Source: CAWDJT01 sp963828705 (GTDB lineage: Bacteria; Desulfobacterota; Syntrophobacteria; Syntrophobacterales; Syntrophobacteraceae). Taken from it: a DNA stretch of 64,000 nucleotides. The stretch's first letter is position 1, and the number at the start of each line of letters is the position of its first letter. Made by a program: the position numbers and the translations under genes. Shown here piece by piece: positions 25,801-38,834 of this stretch. Under the pieces are notes generated by a model. It was not told the DNA's origin and searched no databases. It worked only from the letters and a program-made list of their open reading frames with translations. Location: the NCBI GenBank assembly GCA_963828705.1, contig CAWHGA010000024.1, forward strand, positions 1 through 64,000. The letters run 5' to 3'.

Positions 25801-27749
25801 GCGTTTTTCATCGTGGGCCTGTCGCTTCTGGTGGCCTGGATCATTTTCCTGCGTTTTGAGCATGAAATGGCGGAACTGCAGCGCCATGCGGCGCACCTCA
25901 CCACCTCCCAGGTGAGCAAGTGGCAGGCGTTCGGTGCGGGCTTTGCCATCGGCGTGTCGAACCTCAACCGGCGCAAGCTGCGCACTGCCCTCACCTGTGC
26001 CACCCTGGTGATCCTGACCTTCACCGTGATGTCCTTCACCAACGTCAAAAGCTATCCGCAAAACGACCCACACGCGCATTGCCGACAGCGCTCCCTATCC
26101 GGGGATCATGCTCCGTCATCAGTATCGTCGGGCCCTGCTGCCGGTCTTTCTGGAAGACCTGGAAACCCGTTTTCGCGGGATCGCGACCGTCTGGCCCAGG
26201 GCCTGGGTTCCCATAGCCAACGGCGGCGATCGCGATCCTGGCCAGGATTCACGGCGCACCTGGGAATGCTCTGGGGGTGGAAGGGATTCTGGGGTTGGGG
26301 AACAATGCTCCGGACTATTATCGGGGCTTGCTGGTGCGCGGCCGATGGTTTCAGCCGGGCGACCGCAACGTCGTATTGCTGCCAATTTCGGCCGCTCGGC
26401 ATCTGGGATCAGCCGGAAGGCTCCAGGTGCCGACCCGGAAGTCACCTTCTGGGGTACGACCTTCCGGGTGATCGGCTATTTTGATGACAACCACTTGGAA
26501 ACCTTCAAGGAACTGGACCATGAACCGATCACTCCGGCTTATCTCGAAGGCGCACAGGGACAGGAACTGACCGAAGCCGAGGCGGAAGCGATCCAGGCCG
26601 GCGAGGAGATCCTGCCCATTGCCGAAAAATTCCGTTATGCCAGGGCCAGCGCCACCGTCATCATGCCCTACGAAACCTGCATGGCCTATGGCGGGGAACT
26701 CAAGTCCATCACCATCCTTCCCGGAGCGGGGGAACAGCCCTCGGACCTCGCCGATCAGCTTTCCACCTGGCTGGCTTTCCCACTCTATGTGGGACAGGAT
26801 GCCACCTATTTCCACAGCGCCAGTAGCACCCTCCGTTATCAGGGCGTGGCCAATCTTCTGGTACCCATCCTCATCGTCATCTTTATCTGTCTGAACACGC
26901 TCATCGGCCATGTTCACGAACGCCGCAAGGAGATCTCCATCTACACCTCGGTGGGACTGGCGCCCACCCATGTGGGTTTTCTGTTCATTATCGAAGCCTT
27001 GTCGCTGGCGGTGATTTCCACGGTGATCGGCTACATTTTGGCGCAGCTCACGGCCAAATACCTGGGACAGACCGCCCTGTTTTCGCAGCTCACCTTCAAC
27101 TACTCGTCGCTTGGCCAGCGTGGCCTGTATGGTGTTGGTGTTTTCCGTGGTGTTCATTTCGGCGCTTTATCCGGCACGGCTGGCTGCCGAAATGGCCATG
27201 CCCGACGTCAATCGTTCCTGGAGTCTGCCGGCGGCCATTGGCGATCGCATCGCCATGAATCTGCCGTTTCTTCTGAAATACGAAGAGGAACAAGGGATCA
27301 TGGGATTTTTGACGACGTTCTTCCTGAGCTACCAGGATGCCGCCCATGGTACGTTCATCGTCGACAACACCAGCATGCAACCGGAAGGTCTGACGGATAT
27401 CTACGGTCCCGAACAGGGACACCAGCTGGCGCAGCGCGGCATTCCGGCCGGGCTGGACTTAGCCCCGGTGTGTTTGCTGCTGCGCGCCAATATCTGGCTG
27501 GCTCCTTTTGATTTCGGCATCAAACAGAGTCTGGTGGTGCATTGCTGTCCATCCGAGGAAAACCCCGGCTACTTGGAGCTGTCCTTACAGATGACACGGA
27601 TTTCCGGGGAGGCTGCCGCCTGGGTTCGAGCCAACAAACACTTCATCCAGGCCCTGCGCAAGCAGATGCTGTTGTGGCGTCTGATGGACCAGGATGCCAA
27701 GGCCTACTACGCCTATACCTATGCTCTCGGGGCGGAACCCAGCAGCTAG
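22829..27749 (+). pseudogene. giant FtsX-family permease with M28-like ectodomain, frameshifted
   Basis: Joining frames gives one protein of about 1,630 residues: a signal sequence (VLLALVLHCAPLLAA); a PA-like domain (QGAIVLMDSG, AAMLGAGAVIYLG); an M28-like domain (NIYGLLPGKSKKLKEELVIL, ATSISALLTLARQLA, SVLFVATTG); a charged linker; a beta-rich region; three membrane helices; then a MacB-like half with NLNRRKLRTALTCATLVILT, a periplasmic loop, three more helices (coupling segment HVHERRKEISIYTSVGL) and a 180-residue tail. The M28 domain lacks its usual zinc ligands (AHYD reads AFYD), so it probably binds rather than cuts. Shifts lie near 23237, 25388, 26058, 26226, 26435 and 27110. With the ATPase it likely forms an envelope-exporter or mechanotransmission complex. 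Confidence 0.7.
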
Positions 27750-27778
27750 GGAACTGTCCAAAAAGTACCGTTGCAGAC

Positions 27779-27840
27779 GTTGCGTTCATTGCATTCAACG
27801 CAACCTACGGTAGGTCGCGTTGAATGCAATGAAACGCAAC
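27779..27840. repeat. long intergenic palindrome
   Basis: Arms of about 30 bases (27779-27808 and 27810-27840) pair almost fully: GTTGCGTTCATTGCATTCAA against TTGAATGCAATGAAACGCAAC, and CCTAC against GTAGG. The form resembles a widespread class of intergenic palindromic repeats. It sits between the giant permease and the next gene and could act as a transcript stabiliser or attenuator. Confidence 0.65.
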
Positions 27841-27860
27841 ACAAAGATGACGAAGGACTG

Positions 27861-29925
27861 ATGTCGGGAGACACTCGATTCATGAAACCCAACCCGCTCC
27901 GTTTCTCCGCCATGCTCATCGGCCTCTTCCTGGCGGTAGTGCTGTGCGCGTTCACGCCCTACAACAACATCTTGCTGCAGAATAGCCCACTGGCAGGCGG
28001 ACATTTTCCGCTGGCTTCCTTTGGATGTTTTCTGTTTCTGATCCTGGTGGTCAATCCTTTGCTCTCCTTGATCAACAAGCCGTTATCGGTTCCACACCCA
28101 TGAAATCCTGCTCATCTGGTCCATGGTCACGGTGGCCACCGGGATCGCCTACACCGGCTTGCTCCGCACTTTCATCATCAACATCACCACCCCGGTCTGG
28201 TTCACCACCACCACCAGCGATGTCGGCCAGGTGCTGGTGCCGCTGCTGCCGCCATCGCTTTTCCCGATGGATGCCGACTTGGTGCGGACTCTTTACAACG
28301 GCATGCCCGGGGGGCGGGATCTGGCCTGGTGGCAGGTGCTGGTGCGCATCCCCTGGAGTGCCTGGTTGCTGCCCATGGCCTGGTGGGGGTTGTTCATGAT
28401 CCTGGTGGTGATGGCCATGTTGGGACTGGTGGGGATTTTCAGCCACCAGTGGATCGAAAACGAAAAGATGAATTTCCCGCTGCTGCGGGTGCCGCAGATC
28501 TTGGCCGAAACCGCCGAACAGGGGAAGCTGGGGCACTTTCTTACCAACAAATACTTTCATGATGGGACTCTGCCATCCCGCTGCTGCTTCATACCTTCAA
28601 CGGCCTGCACACTTATTTCCCGCAGGTACCGGAAATCCCCAACGTGCTGCTGCTGCGTCCCTACGTGCCCAGGGAGGGGCTGTTTTCCGGCTTCGTCAAG
28701 CTGAAGTATTTCATCTATCCGGCGTTCATCGGATTTGCCTTTCTGACCTCCACCCAGGTTTCGTTCAGCCTGTGGTTTTTCTTCATCCTCGGTGGGTTCC
28801 TGCCGGGCTTCCTGCAGTTGCTGGGCTGGCGTCTGCCCAGCGCTGCCTTGGGAACCACCTTCGGACCGGTGCTCACGCAGGTGGAAGAAATGCAGATGAT
28901 CGGGGCCTTCGGCGTGTTTTTCTTCTTTATCCTGTGGCTCGCCCGACATCACCTCTTCCTGATTTTGAAGTCCCTGCTGGGCCGTCCTACAGGTGAACGA
29001 TCAGCACTGGCACGGGCTTATCCCCCCGCGCACGGGGGTGCTCCTTTTCGTGGGGGATTCCTGGGGATCATCGTCTGGCTGCGGCTGTTCGGCATGGACC
29101 TGGTTACCGCCATCGCTTTCATGGCGGTCTGCTGGATGCTGCAATTGGTGAGCTCGCGGCTGATCTGTCAGGGTGGGCTGCCGTACTTTACTCTGACGGC
29201 CGCTCCATCGGACGGGTTTCTGGCGCTTTCTCGACACCCGCCTCCTGGCCCCCACGGCCCTCTATCTCAGTCTCATCGTGCAGAAGGTCACCTTTGTGGA
29301 CATGCGGGAATCCCTGATGCCGTCCGCTTTTCACGCTTCCCGGCTGTCCGACGGCAGCGATCCGCGCAGGCGCTTCCTGTGGGGCATGATCCTGGCCATC
29401 GCCGTGGGCGTGACGGTCACCTTCGTGGCCATGCTGGTTCTCTACTACCGCTATGGAATCAATTTCCTACCCGATGACTGGGCCATGGAAACCACCCGGC
29501 GGGTCCATGAAAACGTGGCCCAGCTGGTCAAACACCCGGAGGGGGCCGAAGAATGGAGCATGATTTTCACCATCATCGGCGCCGTGGTCATGGCGCTGCT
29601 GGCCGGAGGATATCACCGTTTCCTGTGGTGGCCGCTCCATCCCATCGGCTATCTCACCACTTACAGCTCGGCCATGCAGATCCTGTGGTTCAGCTTCTTT
29701 CTCGGATGGCTGTGCAACACGCTGGTGCTTCGCTACGGCGGGGTCAACCGGTTCAAGGAAGTCCGCAACCTCTTCATCGGTCTGGTGGTGGGGGATATGC
29801 TCATGGCCATCTTCTGGCTGATCGTGGGCTTTTTTGCCTCGATCAGCTACCATGTGCTGCCACTGCTGAATCTTAGCCCTTTCATCAAACGGCAGGTTGG
29901 AAGCCTGTCCCACATCTTCCGGAGA
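27861..29925 (+). pseudogene. DUF6785/DUF6784 polytopic membrane protein, frameshifted
   Basis: The rebuilt protein, near 690 residues, is almost entirely hydrophobic. It opens FSAMLIGLFLAVVLCAFTPYNNIL, continues through EILLIWSMVTVATGIAYTGL and FSHQWIENEKMNFPLLRVPQ, and ends with FLWWPLHPIGYLTTY and WLCNTLVLRYGG, hallmarks of DUF6784. Shifts lie near 28085, 28565, 28990 and 29227. AAGGA precedes the ATG at 27861. These proteins are thought to be transporters related to oligopeptide (OPT) transporters, with no known substrate. The 3' end is uncertain; it must lie before the next ATG at 29934. It follows the giant permease in the same direction. Confidence 0.65.
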
Positions 29926-29933
29926 CATCACGG

Positions 29934-31902
29934 ATGTACGAAGATAAGGAGCTCAAGGAATATCGCGACCTGCTGCCGCCGCCCGACGCAGTTCGAGGAG
30001 GGTTTCGGCTGGAAGTCGATGGTCGGGGCGCTTTTCATCGGCTTCCTGATGATGCCCGGCTCCATGTACCTGGGGCTGGTGATCGGCACGGTATCGGACC
30101 GGCGGCCCGCTGGGTGACCATCATCCTGTTTGCCGAGATGGCCAAGCGTTCCTACACGAATCTTCGAGCAGCAGGAGATCTTCGTCCTCTATTACATGGC
30201 CGGAGCCGCCATGGCGTCGCCCTTTTCCGGGCTGCTCTGGAACCAGTATCTGGTGCAGTCGGAAGCCGCGCAGAATGCTGGGGCTCACCCAGTACATCCC
30301 GGCGTGGGTGGCGCCACAGCCGGGCTCCAGCGCCTTCCTGGAACGCACCTTTTTCCACCGCGACTGGCTGATTCCCATCCTCCTCATGATCGGCTTCGAA
30401 CTCATCCAGGCGGTGGACCATTTCGGCCTGGGCTACGCCCTCTATCGGTTCACCTCGGATGTGGAAAAGCTCCCCTTTCCGATGGCGCCGGTGGGGGCCC
30501 TGGGCACCATGGCCCTGGCGGAATCCACCGAGAAGAGGGAAACCAGCTGGAAATGGCGGGTGTTTTCCATCGGCGGCATGATCGGGCTGGCTTTCGGCGC
30601 GCTCTATGTGCTGGTTCCGGCGGCTTCCGGAGTGCTGCTGTCAGAACCCATACGGCTTTTCCCCATCCCCTGGATTGAGCTCACCCACGTCACCGAAGAC
30701 TGGTTCCCGGCGGTGGCCACCGGCATCCAGCTGGACCTGGGGCTGCTGTTCATCGGCATGGTGCTGCCGTTCTGGGCGGTGATGGGCGGGCTGGTCGGTT
30801 TTATCATCACCCTCATCGCCAACCCCATCCTCTACCAGAACGACATCCTGCACCGCTGGCACAAGGGCATGGGGACGGTGGATACGGTGTTTGCCAACAA
30901 CTTCGATTTCTACATGAGCTTCAGCATCGGCCTGGGGCTGGCCATTGCCGTGGTGGGCATCTTTCACGTGCCTTCAGCTTCGTCAAAAAAGCGGCGGGAC
31001 TCCCTTTAGGGAGCGCTTCAAGGCGCTCTTCACTCCACCGCCGGGCCGCGGTGATTTCAGCATCTGGATCGCCCTCGGCATCTATGTGTTTTCCACGACC
31101 ACTTACATTTACCTGTCGTCGCTGCTGGTGCCCGGCTTTCCGTGGATTTTTCTGGTGGCCTACGGGTTTCTCTACACTCCCATCATTTCCTATGTGTCGG
31201 CGCGAATGGAAGGCATTGCCGGGCAGTTCGTGAGCCTTCCCATGGTGCAGGAAGCCAGCTTCATCGCCGCTTCCAAGTTTTTCGGCTACCACGGCATCGG
31301 CATCTGGTATGCGCCCATCCCCTACCACAACTACGGCAAGGCCACCGTCAAATGGCGCGAAGTGGAGCTCACCGGCACCAGCTTTCGCAGCATCATCAAG
31401 GCCGAACTGGTAGTACTCCCGGTGGTGCTCCTGGCCAGCCTGCTGTTTTCCCAATACATCTGGCAACTGGCCCCCATCCCGTCGGAACACTACCCGTATG
31501 CCCAGGAACTCTGGCATCTGCGGGCCCTGAACACTCTGCTGCTGCAAAGCTCGACACTGGAAGGCTATTCGCCGTTCTTTGAAGCGCTCAACCTGAACTA
31601 CGCGTTGTGTGGCTTTGGCCTGGGAGCCGTGACTTACTGGGGGCTGGCCAGCCCTCAAGCTGCCGATTCTGCTAATCTACGGCATCACTCGCGGCCTTGG
31701 GCAGACCACCCCCCACGGCATCTTTCTGGAAATCATTGGGGCGTTCATCGGCAGGTACTATTTTTCCAAAAAGTACGGGGCATCCTGGCGACAGTATGCC
31801 CCGGTGCTCCTGGCGGGTTTTTCCTGCGGCATGGGCCTCATGGGTATGCTCGCCATGGGCTTCACTCTGATCATGCGGTCACTGGGCAGGCTGGCCTATT
31901 GA
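29934..31902 (+). pseudogene. OPT-like polytopic membrane protein, frameshifted
   Basis: It starts MYEDKELKEYRDLLPPP and rebuilds to about 655 residues with more than ten membrane segments. GALFIGFLMMPGSMYLGLVIG resembles the OPT-family entry helix; later landmarks are EIFVLYYMAGAAMASPFSG, FELIQAVDHFGLGYALYRF, EKLPFPMAPVGALGTMALAES and GYHGIGIWYAPIPYHNYG. The end, in another frame, is TRGLGQTTPHGIFLEIIGAF to GRLAY and a TGA at 31900. Shifts lie near 29990, 30092, 30165, 30275, 30970 and 31650. It pairs with the previous gene, a combination I recall from other bacteria, and is probably a two-component transporter. No substrate is known. Confidence 0.6.
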
Positions 31903-32162
31903 AACATTGAAGTCAGGTTCTTAATGGTACGGACTGGAGCGTCCCGGGTCTGGGGCGTCGATTCGACCTCCAATCCGAGACCATCCCGAAGAAACCACTT
32001 CGCTAACAGTATTCAGGACGACAGCGCCAGTAGCCATTGATCATTCTCCAGCAGCAATAGATCGTTACCGCTTGGGCAGGAACATCGGTGGCTGCTGCGG
32101 CGCTTTGGCCTGCTACAGCGAATTTGCTGCCCGTCAAGAGGATCTTTCGCCTTAGACTCGTG
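31903..32162. other. intergenic, decayed sequence
   Basis: No intact gene. It leads into the helix-turn-helix remnant described next and may be the lost body of that regulator gene. Confidence 0.3.
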
Positions 32163-32257
32163 ATGAAAAAGCATGGGGGAATAAGAGTCGCGTGGCGAAG
32201 CAGTTGGGTTTGAGCCGTCTGGGGCTTCACAAGAAACTGACCCGATACGGGTTGTAG
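32163..32257 (+). pseudogene. C-terminal Fis-type HTH remnant of a sigma-54 activator
   Basis: After a shift near 32180, the frame reads GGNKSRVAKQLGLSRLGLHK followed by KLTRYGL and a TAG at 32255-32257. That is the Fis-like DNA-binding helix-turn-helix ending NtrC-family enhancer-binding proteins (G-N-x-x-x-x-A-x-x-LG-x-x-R-x-x-L-x-x-K-L). No AAA+ domain precedes it, so only the tail of the gene survives. It lies tail-to-tail with the HD-GYP regulator, with only 19 bases between stop codons. Confidence 0.55.
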
Positions 32258-32276
32258 GAGTGATCGGAGCACCCCG

Positions 32277-33384
32277 TCAGGACTTGAAACCCACCATGCT
32301 GACCAGAAGGCTCAGATCGTTGTCCTGATAGTGTTCCTTGATGGCGAGAATTTCTTTCTGCACGTCGAAAAACGCGTCAACCACATCGGGGTCGAAATGC
32401 GCCCCACGCCCATCCCGGATCAGCTGCAGGCTCTCCTCCACCGGCAACGCATCCTTGTATGGGCGCTTGGAATTGAGTGCATCAAAGACGTCAGCAAGCG
32501 CGACAATCCGCCCCACCAGCGGGATCTTCCTGCCTGTCAGGCCTAGGGGGTAGCCGCTCCCATCCCATTTTTCGTGATGCGTGAGGGCAATGACTTCGGC
32601 CAGCTTGATAAAACCACCGCTGGAACCTTCCAGGATGCGGGCACCAATGGTGGTGTGCTGCTTCATGATTCGCCACTCCTCACTATCCAGTCGCCCGGGT
32701 TTGAGGAGAATACGGTCGGGGATGCCGATTTTGCCCACATCATGCATGGGGGCGGCATACAGGATCGCTTCCACAGTCCGGTCGTTGAGACCCAACCGGT
32801 GGGCCACCGCAGCCGAATAATGACTCATCCGCTGGAGATGCGCACCGGTGTCCTCATCCTTGTATTCCGCTGCTCGGGCCAGCCGGTAGATGGTGTCCAG
32901 AGAAGCGGCCTTGATCCTCTCAAACGCCCGCTGAAGCTGCTCGGTACGTTTGGCCACCTCGGCTTCCAGGGTCCGCTGATAGTCGCGCATGTGGTCATGA
33001 TAGGCCTTGACCTTTACCAGAGAACGAACCCTTGCCACCACCTCCATCATGTCCACGGGTTTGGCCAGGAAATCATCGGCACCCACTTCCAGCGCCATAA
33101 TCCGATGTTCCACGGCTGACAGCCCGGTCACCATGACAATGGGAATCGACTTGGTTGCTTCCTTGCTCTTTAGCTCTTTGGCAACCTCAAAGCCGTCCTT
33201 CCTGGGCATGTTGACATCCAAAAGAATGACGTCAGGGGACTCGGCATATACTCTGTCTAGCGCTTCTTGGCCATCCTTGGCCAGGATCACGTCATAGTCT
33301 TCCTGAGTGAGCAAAATGTCGCGCATCAAATGGACGATTTCGTTCCTCATCATCGACCACTAGAACTTTGGCCTTCTTGTTCAT
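32277..33384 (-). pseudogene. HD-GYP response regulator, frameshifted near the start
   Basis: The protein has a receiver domain with phospho-acceptor Asp in DVILLDVNMPRKDGFE, a coiled-coil-like linker (RDYQRTLEAEVAKRTEQLQRA), and an HD-GYP domain (HDVGKIGIPD, HHEKWDGSGYP, ALADVFDAL). Such proteins usually hydrolyse cyclic di-GMP when phosphorylated. The continuous frame begins at 33353 without the acidic pocket. The missing N-terminus (MNKKAKVLVVDDE) is in the neighbouring frame from an ATG at 33384 with GGGGAAG upstream, so one base is shifted near 33345. Rebuilt length is about 369. A partner kinase is not adjacent. Confidence 0.85.
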
Positions 33385-33451
33385 CCGTTCTTCCCCTCAC
33401 CCACGTCAGCAGCAAACGCGGAAACGTATGCTGACACCCTGCGTCCTACCC

Positions 33452-34480
33452 CTACTCCAAACGGAACCGCTCCCGCAATCTGTCAGAAAGAGCTTTTGTG
33501 ACTCGAAACGCCTCTTCCACCGTCTTTTCGAAATCGGGGTTGACCAGACAGCAAGTGGCCGGCGACAGCATGCTGCGCGCCAGCAGGTAATCGCGGTCAA
33601 TGCCTTGTCGACCCAGGCTTTCCCAAAGCGTCAGGAGACGTTGTTCGAGGCTCACCACGGTTTCGCTGGCGAAGGGTTCAAAATTGGTGGGCACGATGCC
33701 CCAGATGAGCACCCCGCCACGTTCCAGAAACCGCTGTAAGGACTTGGCGTAAGAAACAAACATTTCCCCATTACTATACATGTCCAGCGACAAAACATCC
33801 AGATCGAGGCTCAACAGAAAATCCCAGTCTGGATTGCCACACAGATGCACACCGCGGGGCCGGTCAATCATAGCAAAGAACTTGTCCATATCACCCTTGG
33901 CGGTCAAGTCGCCATACCCGGCCAGACCGCTGAAGATGAACTGCAAACCAGGTTCATCCACAAACATGAAAGCGTTGGGGTTGCGTTCCTTGAGCCGCCG
34001 GAGCTGCGCATTCACGCGGCCGGCCATGAATTCCAGCATAAACGGACGAACCACGTCGTTGAAGATGAGGGGACGATCGTCGGTATCATGAACGTTCAGT
34101 CCGAAACTGATGGGTCCTTCCAATTGCCCGCGGATCGCGGCCCGGTCACTCAAGTCCAATTCGAGAAAACGCTGATAGACCACCGAATAGTTGGGACTGA
34201 TATCCAGATATTCGGGTTCTTCCAGATGAGCTAGGGTTTCTTCCAGTTCGGCGACGAACCTGTCCATGGAGAATCCCAATTTGCGGTTTGGCACATCGAG
34301 CAGGATGCCGGGGAAGTGTTCCGCCGCCTGGACATACATGTCCTCATAGTAGTTGAGATGCGGCAGTTGCGGCCAAAATGGTACGTCCAGGGAAAGCGCC
34401 AGGCTAAGCGCCCGGTCCACATCCCGGTGGGGCATAACAGCCATGGCTGTGGTCAGCAGGTTACCAGGAATGGGCATCAT
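33452..34480 (-). CDS. MetE/UROD-like barrel protein
   Basis: A 342-residue protein of the uroporphyrinogen decarboxylase/cobalamin-independent methionine synthase superfamily. It starts with GNLLTTAMAVMPHRDVDRAL and LDVPFWPQLPHLNYYEDMY, the substrate-binding barrel entry, and has VHLCGNPDW, whose H-x-C supplies zinc ligands in the methyltransferase branch, and GIVPTNFEPF late. That suggests thiol methyl transfer rather than decarboxylation, but the acceptor and donor are unknown. The start overlaps the aroC stop by four bases, so the two are translationally coupled. It is intact. Confidence 0.65.
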   Translation of the reverse strand: MMPIPGNLLTTAMAVMPHRDVDRALSLALSLDVPFWPQLPHLNYYEDMYVQAAEHFPGILLDVPNRKLGFSMDRFVAELEETLAHLEEPEYLDISPNYSVVYQRFLELDLSDRAAIRGQLEGPISFGLNVHDTDDRPLIFNDVVRPFMLEFMAGRVNAQLRRLKERNPNAFMFVDEPGLQFIFSGLAGYGDLTAKGDMDKFFAMIDRPRGVHLCGNPDWDFLLSLDLDVLSLDMYSNGEMFVSYAKSLQRFLERGGVLIWGIVPTNFEPFASETVVSLEQRLLTLWESLGRQGIDRDYLLARSMLSPATCCLVNPDFEKTVEEAFRVTKALSDRLRERFRLE

Positions 34481-35535
34481 TTATCCTTCACTGTATGCTG
34501 CGGGTGCCTGAGGAAATCCGCCAGCACCAGCAACACCATGGCCTCGCACACCGGCACGATGCGCGGAATGGCGGACACGTCATGGCGCCCCTTAACCTCG
34601 ATGGTAGTGGGGACACCCTCGCGGGTGACCGTTTGTTGCACCTTTTCGATGGAAGGGATGGGTTTGACCGCCGCCCGCACAACAATATCCATACCGCTTG
34701 AGATCCCGCCGAGGATGCCACCGGCATGATTGCTGGCGTAGCCGTCCGGGGTCAGGGGATCGTTGTGGACGCTGCCGAGCATTCCCGCAGCGGCAAAACC
34801 GGCCCCGATTTCCACACCCTTGACTGCCCCAATGGACATCAAGGCCCCGGCCAATCGGGCATCGAGCTTGTCGAAAACCGGCTCCCCCAGTCCGGGCGGA
34901 CACCCCTGAGCATGGATTTCCACAACCCCGCCCACCGAATCCCCTGCACGGCGCACCTGCTCCAGGCGTTCCTGCATGGCCACGGCCGCCCGATCATCCG
35001 CACAAAACAAGGGATTGCGGTCGATCTCTGCGGCATCGAAAGACTCAACCCCGACCCCACCCAGGGCCACCGTGTAGGCCCGAACGCTGATTCCCTGCTG
35101 CTGCAGGAACTTCCTGGCAACCGCGGCTGCAGCCACTCGACCGATGGTCTCCCGCCCCGAACTGCGACCGCCGCCACGCCAGTCACGCAATCCATACTTC
35201 TGATCGTAGGTGCGGTCGGCATGCCCGGGACGGTATAGCTGCGCCAGTTCATCGTAATCGCGGCTACGCACATCGCTGTTGTAGATGATGAGACTGATGG
35301 GTGTGCCCGTGGTCACACCATTGAAAACCCCGGACAGAATCTCCACCTGGTCTGGTTCGCGGCGCGGCGAAGTCAGGTGTTTGCCCGGCCGGCGCCGTTC
35401 CAGGTCGCGCTGGATGTCCCCTGCTTCCAGGGGAATGCGCGCCGGGCAGCCATCAATGATGACTCCCAGGGCCGGACCGTGAGACTCCCCCCAGGTGGTG
35501 ATACGAAACAACCGCCCAAAGCTGTTACCTGCCAT
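34477..35535 (-). CDS. aroC: chorismate synthase
   Basis: This enzyme uses reduced FMN to eliminate phosphate from EPSP, giving chorismate for aromatic amino acids. All three family signatures are present: GNSFGRLFRITTWGESHG at the N-terminus, GGGRSSGRET in the middle (about residues 120-130) and the C-terminal SNHAGGILGGISSG followed by RHDVSAIPRIVP. At 352 residues it is the normal bacterial length and intact. The MetE/UROD-like gene starts within its stop codon. No other aro gene is nearby. Confidence 0.96.
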   Translation of the reverse strand: MAGNSFGRLFRITTWGESHGPALGVIIDGCPARIPLEAGDIQRDLERRRPGKHLTSPRREPDQVEILSGVFNGVTTGTPISLIIYNSDVRSRDYDELAQLYRPGHADRTYDQKYGLRDWRGGGRSSGRETIGRVAAAAVARKFLQQQGISVRAYTVALGGVGVESFDAAEIDRNPLFCADDRAAVAMQERLEQVRRAGDSVGGVVEIHAQGCPPGLGEPVFDKLDARLAGALMSIGAVKGVEIGAGFAAAGMLGSVHNDPLTPDGYASNHAGGILGGISSGMDIVVRAAVKPIPSIEKVQQTVTREGVPTTIEVKGRHDVSAIPRIVPVCEAMVLLVLADFLRHPQHTVKDK

Positions 35536-36058
35536 GAATGGCGCTCCTAAAATGTTTCAGCTCGATCGAGAACGTTTCGGCCTTGCCGGCCCGGGCCGCC
35601 AGAATGCCCGGCACGGCCCTTCAGCCCTCGATGCCGATGAATCAGGGCACTGCTTAAACCCACGTCTTGGGGCGGCCTCATACTGAATCCGAAAGGGTTT
35701 TCTCAGGGCCACTGTTGCCAGCCATCCCAGCCTTCTGCAGCCAACAGAATCGACCTGGCGCCGTCGACGTCCCTGGGCTCGCTTGACTCTTGCCTGGAAA
35801 ACTTTATTTTAGATGGTAGAATTATAGCGAAGTGCACCTTGTCCGTGCCAGAGATTTGTTGCCGGTGCCTCATTCTCCGCCGGGAATTTCTTGCTCGGGT
35901 GAGTCGAACAGCGGGTGGGTACAAGCGGTTCTGGGCCGTAAACACAGGCACAGGCGGCGACCATTCACGACCACAGTTAGGTGGATCAGTTTCGCAACGA
36001 TGCCTTGGGACAGCGTTCCTAAGGTTAAGTATCTGGAGGAATGGCAAGGGGTGGCAGG
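35536..36058. other. divergent intergenic region aroC/clpS
   Basis: A 523-base divergent region that must hold promoters for both directions. No clear -35/-10 pair, operator or small gene stands out. The last bases (GGAATGGCAAGGGGTGGCAGG) include the clpS ribosome-binding site. Confidence 0.4.
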
Positions 36059-36373
36059 ATGAGCGATTACCATCCGGACTTTGAGGAGCAGTCATCCTCA
36101 GAGCTCGAAGAGGACCTCGAAGAACCTCGCATGTTCAAGGTCCTGCTGCACAATGACGACTATACTACTATGGAATTTGTGGTGGAGGTCCTCCAGCGGA
36201 TCTTTCTCAAGTCGTTTGCCGAAGCGACTCAGATAATGCTGAGTGTCCACCGAAGCGGACTCGGCGTGTGCGGTATCTATACCGGGGAAGTGGCGGAAAC
36301 CAAAGTGGCCATGGTGCACCACATGGCCAGGGAAAGCGGATTCCCTCTACAGTGCAGTATGGAAGAAGCCTGA
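36059..36373 (+). CDS. clpS: ClpS adaptor protein
   Basis: A 104-residue adaptor that hands N-degron substrates to ClpAP. After an acidic tail (QSSSELEEDLEEPRMFKV) comes the core LLHNDDYTTMEFVVEVLQRIF with the Asn-Asp-Asp and Met residues of the N-end residue pocket, then MLSVHRSGLGVCGIYTGEVAETK, with the His and Gly-rich turn that bind ClpA. The ATG at 36059 follows AAGGGGTGGCAGG. The stop of clpS and the start of clpA are one base apart, indicating translational coupling. Confidence 0.95.
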   Translation: MSDYHPDFEEQSSSELEEDLEEPRMFKVLLHNDDYTTMEFVVEVLQRIFLKSFAEATQIMLSVHRSGLGVCGIYTGEVAETKVAMVHHMARESGFPLQCSMEEA

Positions 36374-36374
36374 T

Positions 36375-38687
<2,313 letters not shown>

Positions 38688-38834
38688 GGGAAGTGAACAA
38701 TACGGGGCCTGCTTGCTCCAGGTTAGGTTTGCGAGCCCGGGTCCTGCATATTTTGTTTTAGACCATTGATCTTATCACTTGCGTCTTATTTCTTGAGCCT
38801 TGAGTTTCATGGCTTGAGTTTTTGGTCTCCTTAA

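Noticed and set aside
32574..33119. 181-codon open frame antisense to the HD-GYP regulator
   Set aside because: Lies wholly within a real gene on the other strand and matches nothing.
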